The notes under the pieces were generated by a model, which searched no databases, was not told the origin of the DNA, and saw only the letters and a list, made by a program, of their open reading frames with translations. The position numbers and the translations under genes were made by a program. A stretch of 64,000 bases of DNA from Diabrotica undecimpunctata. Its lineage: Eukaryota; Arthropoda; Insecta; Coleoptera; Chrysomelidae. Position 1 is the stretch's first letter. Every line of letters starts with the position of its first letter. Below are positions 43,261 through 54,592 of the stretch, piece by piece. The stretch is from contig NC_092806.1 in NCBI RefSeq assembly GCF_040954645.1, positions 29,289,644 through 29,353,643 of the forward strand, given 5' to 3'.

Positions 43261-44154
43261 TTGGTATATATAGAAACATTTGGTAAATGTTTCTATGGTA
43301 ATTTTTTGCCGAGATATTGAAAATTGATTTACGCGTGTGATTTACTCGCGCCCGCATTGCCGCATTCGCTGCAAGCTGACCGTGCGCCTCAGAGTGAGTT
43401 ACTAAAAGTTCCATATCTTGGTCAAACATTAACATAGAAACATTTACTAAAGCTTAATATTTTCGTTTTGAGTTGTTCTGTAACTCCCAAGAACCAGATG
43501 TTCAAAGTGTATAGCTTAAGTTTGTTTAAATCTCTTATAAAAAAATTACTATTTAATTAAAAAGAATAGCAATATTTATAAATTTTCGGTATGACGTAAA
43601 ATCGACATGTTTCGGGAACTTTAGAGAAAAATGCCCCAGAATCAAAAAAAGTTGCAGGGGGAAACCGTGTCAGAATCGGTCTAATGAAGCGATACTCAAA
43701 CTTTTGGAAGAGTATCTATCATAAACTATTTTGCCAATTGGCACTCTTACTATAGTATCTGACCATCAATTTTTTAAGGATATCTTTCTTACTTCAACTT
43801 GTACTCAATTTTATTCGACTTGTGCATTCGGATTTGGTTTACTAATTAAAAATAAAAATTTCGTTTTAGTTTACTTTCATGCCCATCAACAAAATTAGAC
43901 CAAATAACTATTACCAATTTTTTTATTTTGCTACACACATCTTTCTATACCACGTATCTGAATTTCTCACATTGGCTCTGCTATTTATTAGTTAAGGAAA
44001 AGAAGGTATTACGAACAATGAAAATCTGCGAAACAGCTTGTAACAAACGTTTATACAGCGTTGAGATAACATATGGAACCAAGTGAATATTTTTAAAACG
44101 AAAACGTTCACATTTATGAAGCTTTGTAAATGTACAATCAGGTAAAATGCAATG
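43261..44154. other. Unassigned spacer
   Basis: 43330-43400 is GC-richer (CGCGCCCGCATTGCCGCATT) and unexplained; the rest is AT-rich. Confidence 0.35.
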
Positions 44155-45075
44155 GTTTTCATTAGTTTAACTGGAAGTGCATTTAACTTTTTTAATTTAA
44201 ATGAAACACCTTGTATAGTTTTGCAGTTTTTGATAGATATTGTCATTTATCATCTTGTTCATACTAGAGTTAATGAAAATAATCTATCAAAACAAGAATA
44301 AGTGGTTTTATTTATTTTAGATTAATAAGAATGGAAACAGCAATTTAAACAAAATCATTTTAAAGTTCAAAATGCTAAACGTTCATCTATTGGCAATATG
44401 AAAACCAATTACTCTTTCCACCTCCGTTATTCATATTTATATTTGTTCACATTCACGTCAATGATTTTGTCTCAATTCCTAAAAAATGTTGGCTATATGA
44501 TGGAAACGTTTGACAAAAATCTAACGGACTAAGATTTGCTGAACGAGCAGTCCACTGTATGAATCTTCTACGTTCAATCTTTCGATTTGGAAAATTTGCA
44601 TAAAAAAATCCCAACTCGTCTAGAGGTGGAACTCCATCTTATTTAAAACATCCAAGTTTTGTATTGCTTTAGTAACGTTGAAATATTACGTATTTCTTCC
44701 TAAGTTAGTTTTAACACGATTGTCAAAACCGATCATCATTAATTCTCTTTCACTACGACAACCATACCAATTTTAATCGTACAATTTGTTTTCGGAAATC
44801 ACAAAACAATTAACATTGTTTGTCAATAGTTGCGTACTTGACATAACACTATTTCCACTATTAGTACAAAGTAAACATCAATTAAATTATTTACATGGTG
44901 TTTATTCTGATGCGTAATAATTCACAACTATTTTTACTAAGTGCTTTAGTTTCTCGTTTTTACAGATTTTTTACTTAAAGTCCAGTGTGTAGAATTTGAA
45001 ATTACAAGATATATCAAATTCTACAAAATGTACACGATGTCCCATTTAAATAAAAAAAGTTAAACGTATTTCTGG
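44155..45075. repeat. Inverted pair of a GGTGTCCC-type repeat
   Basis: 44155-44232 read on the minus strand (TACAAGGTGTTTCATTTAAA, then AAAAAAGTTAAATGCACTTC) aligns with 45009-45075 on the plus strand (TACACGATGTCCCATTTAAA, then AAAAAAGTTAAACG). About 770 bp lie between. They could be ends of one element or two separate insertions. Non-coding. Confidence 0.5.
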
Positions 45076-45224
45076 TTAAACTGGAAGTACATGGATAAAA
45101 TAATCACATTAGATCCTTTAACACAATAGTATTAACCAAATATATAGTATTAAAAACAATCATAAAGAGTAGGTACAGTAGTCATATTTTGAACTAAGTT
45201 TTGAGTATGGAAAAAACTATCATG

Positions 45225-45640
45225 TCGTTTGGTGCCGCGTTTGCTGACCCTTGATCAAAAACAAAATCATGTGAACACTTCTCAGCAGTGTTTGGCCCTT
45301 ATGAAGCGAAATCTGTCGGACTTTTGGCGTTGATTGGTAACCGTTAATGAAACCTAGATTCACTATTATACATCAGAGAAAATAATGAACGCAGGAAACG
45401 TTTTGACCACTATATTTTATAATTGAAGAGGTATAATTATAATTTACTATCCTGAAAAAGGTAAAACCGTCAATAGCCAATAATATTGTCCATTACTGGA
45501 CAAAATGAATCACGAAATGTACCCAGATGCAAAAGAAAAAAGTGCTGTTCCTTTAAGTTTACTTATCGGACCACCTAGTAAATTTTCACTAACAATATTG
45601 CACTAGATAAAGCAGCTTCCTTCTCCTAAACAGTCTGTTT
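45225..45640 (+). pseudogene. Mariner transposase relic (second copy)
   Basis: VPRLLTLDQKQNHVNTSQQC, ALMKRNLSDFWR and LVTVNETRFTIIH match the middle of canonical mariner transposases (WVPRLLT..QK; VTVDETW), with the first catalytic Asp read as Asn (TVNET). After a shift, RGIIIIYYPEKGKTVNSQ and LLDKMNHEMYPDAKEK match the GIIFIDYLEKGKTI...LLDKL region. No TIRs found. Several stops. Confidence 0.72.
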
Positions 45641-45699
45641 ATTGACGAATTGTCAAGAAGCTACAGCACTTCATCGTTGACGTGAAAGTGGAGTCTCTC

Positions 45700-46195
45700 T
45701 TCGTGCTTCTTTGCAAACCTCTGGACTTCTGTTACTGTGGGCATCTTTAGGTCACTGCGCAGATCCTAATTTCTATAAAAGCATGGTAGAAGACTATGAA
45801 TCTTCGTACCTTGTTTTGAAATGTTTGAATAGCATCTATATTAGATTTTGGTTGCACATCTTAGGGTTTTATGTCATATATCTAGACTGGTTTTATAATT
45901 TGATTTATATACCTACTAGTCATTTATCGTATATTGACCGTCAGATTGCCGTCTTGCCACTTGATAATCAAGGTTATCAGGGACACACTAACAAAGTAAT
46001 TATGAATTTGATGGAAAAGAAATTAGATGCAGGACTGTTGTTGTACATGGATAAATAATAAATTTATACGATTTAATCCTACATCTATTAAACAGTCGAT
46101 GTATAAAATAGAAAACTAACCCTGGCGAAACAACAGCACGTTATGCGAATGGCGTCATGGTTGCCAAATAATCGTGATGTCCCTTTTAAATATCC
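45700..46195 (+). pseudogene. piggyBac-like transposase relic
   Basis: VEDYESSYLVLKC, later QGYQGHTNKVIMNLMEKKLD and AGLLLYMDK, then after stops PGETTARYANGVMVAK. These follow the piggyBac order ..GHT.KVV..LM...L..G..LYMDNFY.. and ..GE....R..GVMVAKW.D.RDV... The third segment is in another frame. No TTAA-flanked ends located; the frame at 45850-45950 between LKC and DNQGYQGHT looks like an insertion. Confidence 0.6.
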
Positions 46196-46402
46196 ACTAA
46201 ATTTGACTGCTTATTGTTGTGTAAGTGCGATTGGTACTTGCTTTTCGAATTTTCTCAGAAATATGTATTATGTAAGTTTGTTAGTGACCCGCCAGATCGC
46301 GTTAGGCATATTACGTCAGCATTTAAAGGATTAACCTTAACTCACTCCAATGTATCGACAACTTTAGCAGAGATTATGGGGTATAATGCTTTAGAATGAT
46401 GT

Positions 46403-47632
46403 GAACAAGAATATACAACAGATGTGAAAGAGACATTAGCCCCACACAGTTCGGTTTCAGACAAGGATTTGGCACAAGAGAAGGACTTTACAGCTTAACT
46501 GTCCTACTTCAGAAATGCAGAGATCAGCAAAAAAATGTCTTCCTATGCTTTATAGATTACCAGAAAGCGTTCCATTGTGTTTATCATTCCAAATTAGTAA
46601 GATTGCTCCAGGAACGTTCGATAGATGAGAATGACCTTAAAATCATAAAGAACCTTTATATGAATCAAGTGGCATCTGTGAGAGTAGGACTGGAATCTAC
46701 ATCATATTTCTCAATCGAAAAAGGTGTACGACAGGGTTGTGTTCTGTCACTCCTCCCGTTTAATCTTTACTCTGAAACGATTTTCGATAGAGCCTTAAGT
46801 GACACTGAAGCTGGAATCAAAATCAACGGACAGACTATTAGTAATCTTCGCTATGCTGATGATACAGTCATAATAGCTGATAACCAAGAAGCGCTACAAC
46901 GACTAATAGATAGAATAGACACTGAAGGAGAACGACTGGGCTTGAAGATTAATATAGACAAGACGAAGGTAATGGTGGTTAGCAGAACACAAAATATGCA
47001 ATTAAATATAAAAGTAAACAATAAGAACATCCAAAAGGTCCCCAAGTTCAGATATCTCGGCAGTTGGATAACTAAAGATCAAGATCCAGACATAGAGATA
47101 CGTAGCAGGATTGAGCAAGCGAGAACAGCATTTACTAATATTAGAACCTTGCTAAGCAACAGCAGCCTTAACTTACGCTTTGATATCGCTTTGTAAAATG
47201 TTACGTTTACTCCATACTGCTATATAGTGTAGAAACCTGGACCATAAAGGCCAATGTAATGAACCGATTGAAGGCCTTTGAAATGTGAGTATTTAGAAGA
47301 CTGCTTAAAATTCCCTGGACAGATCACTCAACAAATGTCGAAGTATTAAATCGAATGGACAGAGAACGAGAATTGCTGCCAATAATAAAAAGAAGAAAAA
47401 CTGCTTATCTGGGTCATATATTTCGAAATTCCAAGTACCAGTTCTTAAAGCTTATTATGGAAGGGAAGATAGAAGGAAAACGGGGCATCGGAAGAAAGAA
47501 ATACTCATGGCTTAAAAACGTAAGGGATTGGACAAACCTCGATGGCCATGCACTCTTTAGAGCCACACAAGACCGAGAGGAGTATGCCAGAATTGTCGCC
47601 AACATCCACTAATTGGATAGGGCACCATAAGA
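46403..47632 (+). mobile_element. LINE-A, best preserved RT and C-terminus
   Basis: Open from about 46409: ERDISPTQFGFRQGFGTREG, VFLCFIDYQKAFHCVYHSKL (motif A), EKGVRQGCVLSLLPFNLYSE (motif B), SNLRYADDTVIIADNQEALQ (motif C), GLKINIDKTKVMVVSRTQNM, KFRYLGSWITKDQDPDIEIR, ending FDIAL with a +1 shift at about 47190. It continues KCYVYSILLYSVETWTIKA, one TGA for Trp (EM-stop-VFRRLLKIPW), IIKRRKTAYLGHIFRNSKYQ and GKIEGKRGIGRK, then ANIH-stop at 47610-47612. Ends GGGCACCATAAGAAGAA. RT aspartates are intact; only two lesions from the RT to the stop. Lacks the endonuclease. Confidence 0.92.
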
Positions 47633-48004
47633 AGAAAAGTTTGGGCGTCAATTCCTCAATATACTTAAGTGATCAAAATATAGCTATATCTTGTTTGGTA
47701 TTATTAGATTCAATATTATTCTATAAATTTTCATTATGATCTAAAAGTGTATCATTTCTTTTATCAGCATTATTATTCGATGAGAAAATAAGTTTGTTAA
47801 GTAAGTGACAAGGATAAAAAATTTCTAATAAAATGGTAAAAAAAAGTTTATCAACTTTATTTTTATTTTTAAAGGTTGATATGAGCGATAACTAATGAAC
47901 CTATTATCACATTGATTTTCTGTACCACCCTGTGATTAAGATGTTATTCTCAGTTCTAGTAATTTTCATATCAGAAATGGAACGGAGTTTTTCTTTACGA
48001 ACGA
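47633..48004. other. AT-rich spacer
   Basis: Nothing recognised. Confidence 0.4.
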
Positions 48005-48300
48005 CATTATCCTATGCCTAACTTCCATGCCATTCGATTATTCCATTGGTCCTCTCTAAGGTCTTCTGCGCTTCGGAATATTTAAGGTCTCCCTCGTCTT
48101 CTGCGGTTTGATGGAACCCATTCTATAACCTTTTTCGCGATTCTTGTATTTTTAATCCTCTGGACATGTCCGTACCATATCAGCTGCTTTTAGTAAGAGT
48201 TTCTTATGTTATATTTTCTTCTTTTCGCTATTTCTTGACTCCATAATGTACTGTTCAAACAATCTACCGTTCTTCTAGCTTGTCTTCTAAGTCGTGTCTT
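48005..48300 (-). mobile_element. LINE-F 3' end, heavily decayed
   Basis: Minus strand: GTDMSRGLKIQESRKRL / WYGHVQRIKNTRIAKKVIEW, PSNRRRRGRP and DQWNNRMAWKLGIG, the same wording as the 42570 copy (DGQWDDRRMWKLGIRQRRK). Several frame changes. Confidence 0.72.
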
Positions 48301-49928
48301 AATAAGTCATAGATTTTATGATTTCACAATAGTCCTTAGCTAGTTTTCATTAGTACTGAAGTATTCCCAACTTTATACATCCAAGATATTCTGAACATCT
48401 GTATCTTATATCACATTCCAAAGGTATTTATTTCCATTATTTCTGTAATATTTTAAAAAACAGTGTGATTTCCAAACTAGGCATTATAGATACTTTAATT
48501 GCTTATTAAATGTTTAGACTTTATGAGGTGGTAATTACAATTTTAATTTCTTTTATATGATCTCCACTTTTTTCTTAGTTGACGATGCAATAATTAATTC
48601 AAGCAGTTGATTTAAATAGCATTTTCGATCATTTCATCGCGTTTAATCCAAGAATATAACATATAAAAGGTCAATTATTTATTATTATGATTGATTGGGA
48701 AACAAATAAAAATTGTATCGCTATCAATAAAGCACTTTTAAATATTTTGATACATATTAACCGAGGAAAATTAAAATAAACCAGCAGTATCAATTAATTT
48801 TTATATTATTAATGTATTTCGATAATAAATTAACACTAATGTATTTATGAATGATTGATTAAACTATGAAAATAATAAATTTGGGATAAATATAGAATTT
48901 CTGTTTAGCCTAAACAATATTTAAATTTAAAATGGGTTATAAAATTCATTTTAGTATGCATTGTCGTTGTTTTTTCTTTTTTATTTTTACTGATTTCGTT
49001 TGATGTATGCATTGACAAAATTACCTTAACATGAAATTAACAATTGATTCTAATATCAGTCTAATATCAGCAATTGATTCTCAGCAGTAGTCAGTCGTTA
49101 ACAATGAACATATTCGAGAAACAGCAAATGAATATCAAATTCCACTGCTTCGACAACGTTGGTCCGTTGTCTTATAAAATAGACGAGTTTACTACAGATA
49201 ATACATCTATTATCCGTTCTTCCTTTCTATACGAGTCAGATGCGTAATGAGTACGCATGTTGACGTTTTCCAGCGATCATATTTTCTCCATTTGTTCCTG
49301 TTTTATATTACACATATTGCATTCGCGAAGTTTATGTTGTACCAAGACTGCACATCAACCTGACATCATTTTGTAATAGCCTCTGAACACCTCAGATTAT
49401 TATAACAGCTCCACTCTTAATGCATCGTATTATAATATGTATATCAGTTATGTATAATCTGAGAGGCAGGCTGTGTGTTCGCCTGCGAACGATTATTGAT
49501 CTTATCTAACATCCAATGCATAAGAGGAAGCAAAGTGTATATAATGGCAAAGGACCAGTCTAGCTTGGACAAAGATGCTCCTATACTGGTCTGAATGAAA
49601 CACTGAAAAATCTCATAGGCCTTCGGAAGTGAAGGATACTATACACAGTATAGTATGTATATTCTAGTATATATCATACCGAAGAAACCAATTAATCTCA
49701 CAAAATCTTGTGTACAGTGATCTACAAGTGCAGTAAAACTTGAAAGAAAACAGTTTACTTTATTTTAAGTCAACAAGGGTTCCAAAGAAAGAGATGCGCT
49801 ATCCCCACTCTACTGTGGGATGTGCTCAGGGAATGAATGGTACAGGGGGCAAAGTTTAGCCTAAACGATTACGCAAAGAGCTGGTGAACTGAACAAATAG
49901 GTGTTAATAACCTCAATAAGGGTCTTAC
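48301..49928. other. AT-rich spacer
   Basis: No recognised feature. 49780-49870 is less AT-rich and lies immediately 3' of the candidate exon at 49929-50098 on the minus strand. Confidence 0.35.
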
Positions 49929-50098
49929 AGGTGAAGTACAGTAGTTACTGTTGCATTAGAAGTTTCGATATCTACTTGATACAAGTCCCTTGGTATATCA
50001 GGGTCAAATAATAGGTTCATTTGAAGATTTACAGTAAGCCTATTAGCTGCAGTACAATCGGTGTAAAACGGATCACTTCCAGAGAAAAAAATGAGGCA
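49929..50098 (-). CDS. Candidate host exon (170 bp)
   Basis: On the minus strand an acceptor AAAGTTTCAG ends at 50099 and a donor CCT-GTAAGA starts at 49928. The 170 bp between are open in one frame (CLIFFSGSDPFYTDCTAANR, LTVNLQMNLLFDPDIPRDLY, QVDIETSNATVTTVLH), entering in phase 0 and leaving in phase 2. Residue composition is balanced, unlike the Lys/Asn/Ile-rich noise frames nearby. It looks like an extracellular-type segment, but I do not recognise a family. No transposon similarity. Could be coincidence. Confidence 0.4.
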
Positions 50099-50899
50099 CT
50101 GAAACTTTAAGTTGCATGTTATATTTTGATATAATTTTTTTTTAATATAAGTATTATTTTGGTGATAAATATAATAAAACATGTGTTTTATCATTATCTT
50201 ACTCATGGTCCTCACCGCTTATGACAGGGGTTAATGATTTAAGGCCTAGATTTTTATTTGAAAGTTATAGTACTATTTTCTTTTTATTGACAACACACTA
50301 AAATTATATTTTACATCACTAGATATCATTTAAAACTGTATAATGGTATTTAAATGTTTAACGTACATTATCTAAACATTAAAAATCCTGACATTTACTT
50401 ATTGAAAAATGTATGAAGTATCCGCGATTTTATACATGTAACAACAAGTTGTATATGCTTTAGATTAATTTGTTTAATAATGTTTAATATCGTAATTCTT
50501 TCCGACGGGATTGATCCGATCAACTATTTCTGGCGTGTTTTTAAAAGGCTGCGCAAAACTCCCAATCTGTTTACGAATACTAAAATATTTCAAGATCACC
50601 ATTCACCATCACCTTTTTTCATTTAGAACATATCAACGGGATGCAACGTTGTCGACGGTACGAGGTTTCCATATATTGCTGAGAGATTCTATTAATTTTT
50701 AAACAATTTCTAAAATCTCCTAACACGGAAATATGATGGGGAAATAAGAGTTGGTTATGAAAATGTGAACGAGCTGTGAAGGCATCAAGATTATGAAGAT
50801 TTGAATGTAAAAGATAGTGTTAAGATCGTTCCGACAGATTTAGTTCATGCAGAAAAAGTCTCTTGATCAAAAAAAGTATTAAATATCTAAATAGAATGT
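50099..50899. other. Unassigned spacer
   Basis: AT-rich. A 63-codon frame at 50511-50702 has no recognisable domain. Confidence 0.35.
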
Positions 50900-51085
50900 T
50901 CTAAATTTAATCGAATTATCCCGAAATGTCTCGTAAGCTCTCGAAGGTCAGAAAATGTATATAAACAGAAACTTGACAGTTCAAGTAACAGTAATAATTG
51001 AGTTTTTTAATAGTTCTGTTATTCAGTTAAATTTGTAATCAAATATTATAATATTATTTGCTGTTTTCAATAAAAATAGATGTAA
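50900..51085 (+). promoter_or_regulatory. Promoter/poly(A)-like module, possible solo LTR
   Basis: TGTATATAAACAGAAAC (TATA-like, about 50957-50973) is followed about 25 bp downstream by ACAGTTCAAGTAACAGT, and about 100 bp later by TTCAATAAAAATAG (poly(A)-signal-like, about 51067). Upstream, CGTAAGCTCTCGAAGGTC is a compact element. Such spacing is typical of the U3-R part of LTRs, but no TG..CA ends or target duplication were established. Confidence 0.25.
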
Positions 51086-51409
51086 GAGTAGTTTAAAAAT
51101 GTGTAAAAATATGAAAAAATTAATGTGAAATTGAGGGGGAAACAAAAAAGGATATATAGAATTAAAAAAGTGATGGAAACGATCTATTTATTACAAGTTA
51201 AGATAGAAACAAATGTAATATAGGTCCGACCCTCGTGCTGGAGATCTTCTTCTAGTTATATGTCCAATTTGTACGTTTATCAGATCTTTTGATTTCCTCC
51301 TTTGTCGTCTTATCGCCACATCTCTCTACATCCGTAAATGCCATGCTCTATTTCTATGGAGAACTTTTCCGGCTGTTCCGTTTTCCTACTTCTTTCTTCT
51401 TTTTTATGA
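51086..51409. other. Spacer
   Basis: Nothing convincing; may contain the 5' edge of the LINE that follows. Confidence 0.3.
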
Positions 51410-52195
51410 AAGCTATGAATATGGGAAATCTACAGTGGTCCTATTCGTCGACTTCAAACCAGCTTTTGACAGGGTAAAAATAGAAGTAGACAAGGTAACT
51501 ACGTGAAATGGGAATTTGTGAAAAATTGCTAAGAATGACAAAAGTCAGACTCAGAAAAAAAGAATAAGGTTAAAATAAATGGAATAGAAATAGATAAGTT
51601 TGAAGTCAATGAGGGGGTGCGACAAGGGAACATCCTGTCATTACTGTTACAGTATCCTTCTTGAAATAGTCGTCAAGGAGCCGGAATCAACACAACAGAA
51701 TAGGACTTGTATATCAACCAAAGCACCAATGCCTTACATTCGCAGATGATATTACTGATAGCCAGAAGTAAATAAGAATTAAAAGAAATACTAAAAAGAC
51801 TTAAAGCGACATGCGAGCAAGGAAAGTAATACACTTAAGACCAAATATATGGAACGGACAGAACGAAAGTACATACAAGGACAACACCTGACAATCTCAG
51901 GAGGAAAAATATATAAGTTCGAAGAAGTAGAAAGGTTCCAATACCTAGGAGTGATATTCACCAGGAGACCAAATATGAAAGAAGAAATCCAAGCGATAAT
52001 TATGTCTGGTAATCGTTGTATCTTTGCTCTAACCAATTTATTAAGAAGTACAAACATATCTAGAAGGCATGAGATAAGAGTATATAAGACAGTGATAAGA
52101 GCTCTAGCATTATAAGCCAGTGAAACATTTACGATGGACAAATCAGAACAAGTCATGCTCCAAGTGTGGGGAAGAAAAGTCCTCAGGAAAATATA
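51410..52195 (+). mobile_element. LINE-B RT fragment
   Basis: VVLFVDFKPAFDRVK (motif A), KFEVNEGVRQGNILSLLL (motif B), a damaged motif C (FADDI in one frame near 51738), KQELKEILKRLKATCEQG in pieces, TERKYIQGQHLTISGGKI, VERFQYLGVIFTRRPNMKEE, IMSGNRCIFALTNLLRSTNI, HEIRVYKTVIRALAL-stop and SEQVMLQVWGRKVLRKIYK. Many small frame changes. It ends sharply at about 52195, where an unrelated 270-bp stretch begins. Confidence 0.85.
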
Positions 52196-52469
52196 TAAAT
52201 ACTTGCTGGACCTTTTTCCGTATTTGCTGAGCTTAATCGAGGTTTCCCTGGCTATTTCTCAGCAGTTTCTCTCCATCTTCGTAAGTCTGCAACGGGACCT
52301 GGTTCCATAGTTTCCGGATGACTGAAGGATACTTGTGCATTTCTAGGAAAATGTTTTACGCTTGTTTTAAGGAATCACAGTGCTTTCAACCTTTGTACTC
52401 TTACTCTGAGAATAAATTAATATTCCCAAAAGTTTACGTACTGTAAATAGGAGTTAATTAAAATAACAC
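52196..52469. other. Short unassigned insert between two LINE pieces
   Basis: Less AT-rich part GACCTGGTTCCATAGTTTCC; no identity assigned. Confidence 0.3.
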
Positions 52470-52797
52470 ATGAAAGAGCATATCAGTTATTTAAAAGCTG
52501 TAAGACAGTCAGGAATTAGAGATACTCTTTCAGATAGAATACAAGGAAGGCAATTACAATGGTATGGTCACGTGATGAGAATGGAGGAGGAGCGGTGGCT
52601 AAAGAAAGCCTTAATGTATGTTCCGCCAGAAAGAAGGAAAAGGGGAAGACCACCAAATTTCTGGAGACGATAAATTACAAAAACAATGCAATCTAGAGGC
52701 TTAGGAGAGGGAGATTGGAGAGATAGGAAAAGATGGAGGCTGAAATGCGGGAAGCGGCAATCGCCGTAGGACCCCCGTTATATGATGATGATGATAA
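52470..52797 (+). mobile_element. LINE-F 3' end with (GAT)n tail
   Basis: IRDTLSDRIQGRQLQWYGHV, MRMEEERWLKKALMYVPPER, RKRGRPPNFWRR-stop, then SRGLGEGDWRDRKRWRLKCG in frame after the stop, followed by TATATGATGATGATGATAAT. This is the LINE-F C-terminus, comparable to 38410-38600 (RQLVWY..; KALNYIPQQRRRRGRP). Confidence 0.87.
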
Positions 52798-54418
52798 TGT
52801 AAGACAGTCTTTATATATGCTGTTAACACTTAATATGTTAGCATTTATATAGCGCATTATATTGCTAATGTAATTACAGAAGTTAATCTGTGTGTATTAA
52901 TTTGTAATCAAAACTAACCTAATATATTATTAAAATGTATTTGTACCTTAGGTTTTTGTATTTTTCCAATAATTAGATATCCTGTATCGACAACACTGTA
53001 TATTTTCACGGAAAACTGAAAACAGTCTACCCAATTCAAATTCAGAAATCCCTCTCTCTTCCTCGGTTAATATCCGCATGACGCATAAATTGAAGAACTC
53101 TGACACCAAATTCGACCACAAATTCTGATATTTCAGTATTCATAATCGTGGAACGTACGAGCTGTCACTTCCTTAATATTTTTTGTTGCAAGTTTTTGTT
53201 GTGCAGTGGAGATTTTTTAAATTATGCGAAAGAAATTTATCAGAAGATTGTCTTCTGTGCTATTGGTTAAACATGTAAGTGCTTATAGTGAAAGTGGCCT
53301 TTATATAATGTAAATTTACATGTTATATTTGTATGTAGGTGTTGCGAGTTACCTTTGTTCTGCAAACTGTCAGTATTTCAGTATTAATTTATTTACTATT
53401 AACATTTAATATTGTAATGTGCTTCTTAGATCTTCACTTGTTATTGGTTATTCCCAATATTTTATATCAATCTTTCTTGGTTCAACTCAAAGCTTGACCA
53501 TTGCAGATTTACCTACTGTTTCTTAAGTTGGCATATACAACAGATACAGAAGATACAGCAGAAGTCGTGACACTCTTTTCCTTCTTAAATTAGACGAGAA
53601 TCAGGCTAGACAGTACTACTTGTCTCCGACACTTGATCGTGAGACATTATCCTTTTATTGATCAACAAGAGCTTTACATTTTATAAAACCCAATAACTTT
53701 CTTACGATGAATTTTGAGTATTTTTCTGGCTCTATACTTAGGGTATTATACAAGATATAATAATGACAATTGAAATAAAAATAATATCCGGAGTAACTGG
53801 GAGAATGCTAATGGGTATAGAAAAACTGGAAAACGTCAAAATGACTGAAAATCGAGCAAAAAAATTAATCCAGTCCAGTAGTCAAATAGATAATTTAGTC
53901 CCTTAGAATGTTAGGATGTTAGCAATAATTCTTACAAACATTATTTTGTTTGTTGGTGCTTTTATTGGTTATTACAAACTAGGGCCTCAAATTCTTTAGC
54001 CAGGATATTCGTTTTCGTTTAATTTTCCTCTGTTCATTATTAAGCTACATTTATAATGCTATGTTATATAAAATTTTGTTTATTCATGGAATTTTAAATA
54101 TTCTCTTCTTTAATTAGACAACGCACTTCGTGTATGTGGCACTTTGTCATGAAACCTTTGTACCAAACACTGTCATTTCATTAAACTTGACCAAGAAGTC
54201 CTGTGATCGTGATAAAACTAAAATACAGTACGGCAGTTCCTTCCTCCGTTTTGCGTATCCTGCACTCTCGTTTATTTATCCTAGCTACAATGTAGAGGTA
54301 ATTCCTCATATGACAATGTCCAGTTAGTTACTATCTTTGTAACCATCATCAGCTTTCCTCCGCTAAGTTCTAATAAACTAAATAAAAAAGTCTCCTGTCA
54401 ATGTTTTTTTTAATTTCT
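52798..54418. other. Unassigned spacer
   Basis: AT-rich apart from 53010-53110. Contains the tiny candidate exon at 53224. No transposon protein recognised. Confidence 0.35.
53224..53274 (+). CDS. Candidate first coding exon (17 codons)
   Basis: ATG at 53224 opens MRKKFIRRLSSVLLVKH and runs directly into CAT-GTAAGTG, a near-consensus donor at 53275. A possible upstream acceptor-like TTGTTGTGCAG lies at 53201. The basic, hydrophobic peptide could be a signal or targeting start. Short, so chance is a serious alternative. Confidence 0.25.
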
Positions 54419-54592
54419 TTATATGGGTTTACACATGTAGGGTTTACCATTAGGTATTACTTCTTTTCCACCACTTTTTAATTCTTTTCTTACCGCATCT
54501 TTTGCGATTCCGCGGAATGGCTCTGGCACTTCGAAGATACCTCTAGGAGGGTCTGCTATTTTTATTAGAGAACTATTAGATCCATATCCAAT
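54419..54592 (-). CDS. Orphan protein-like open frame (57 codons, no ATG)
   Basis: Minus-strand frame bounded by stops, reading IGYGSNSSLIKIADPPRGIF, EVPEPFRGIAKDAVRKELKS and GGKEVIPNGKPYMCKPI-stop. The segment is clearly less AT-rich than its surroundings. Within it, AATAGCAG at 54560 could be an acceptor and GATGCG-GTAAGA at 54500 a donor, so it may hold a short exon. I do not recognise the family; host exon, domesticated gene or an old mobile/viral gene piece are all possible. Confidence 0.35.
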   Translation of the reverse strand: MGYGSNSSLIKIADPPRGIFEVPEPFRGIAKDAVRKELKSGGKEVIPNGKPYMCKPI

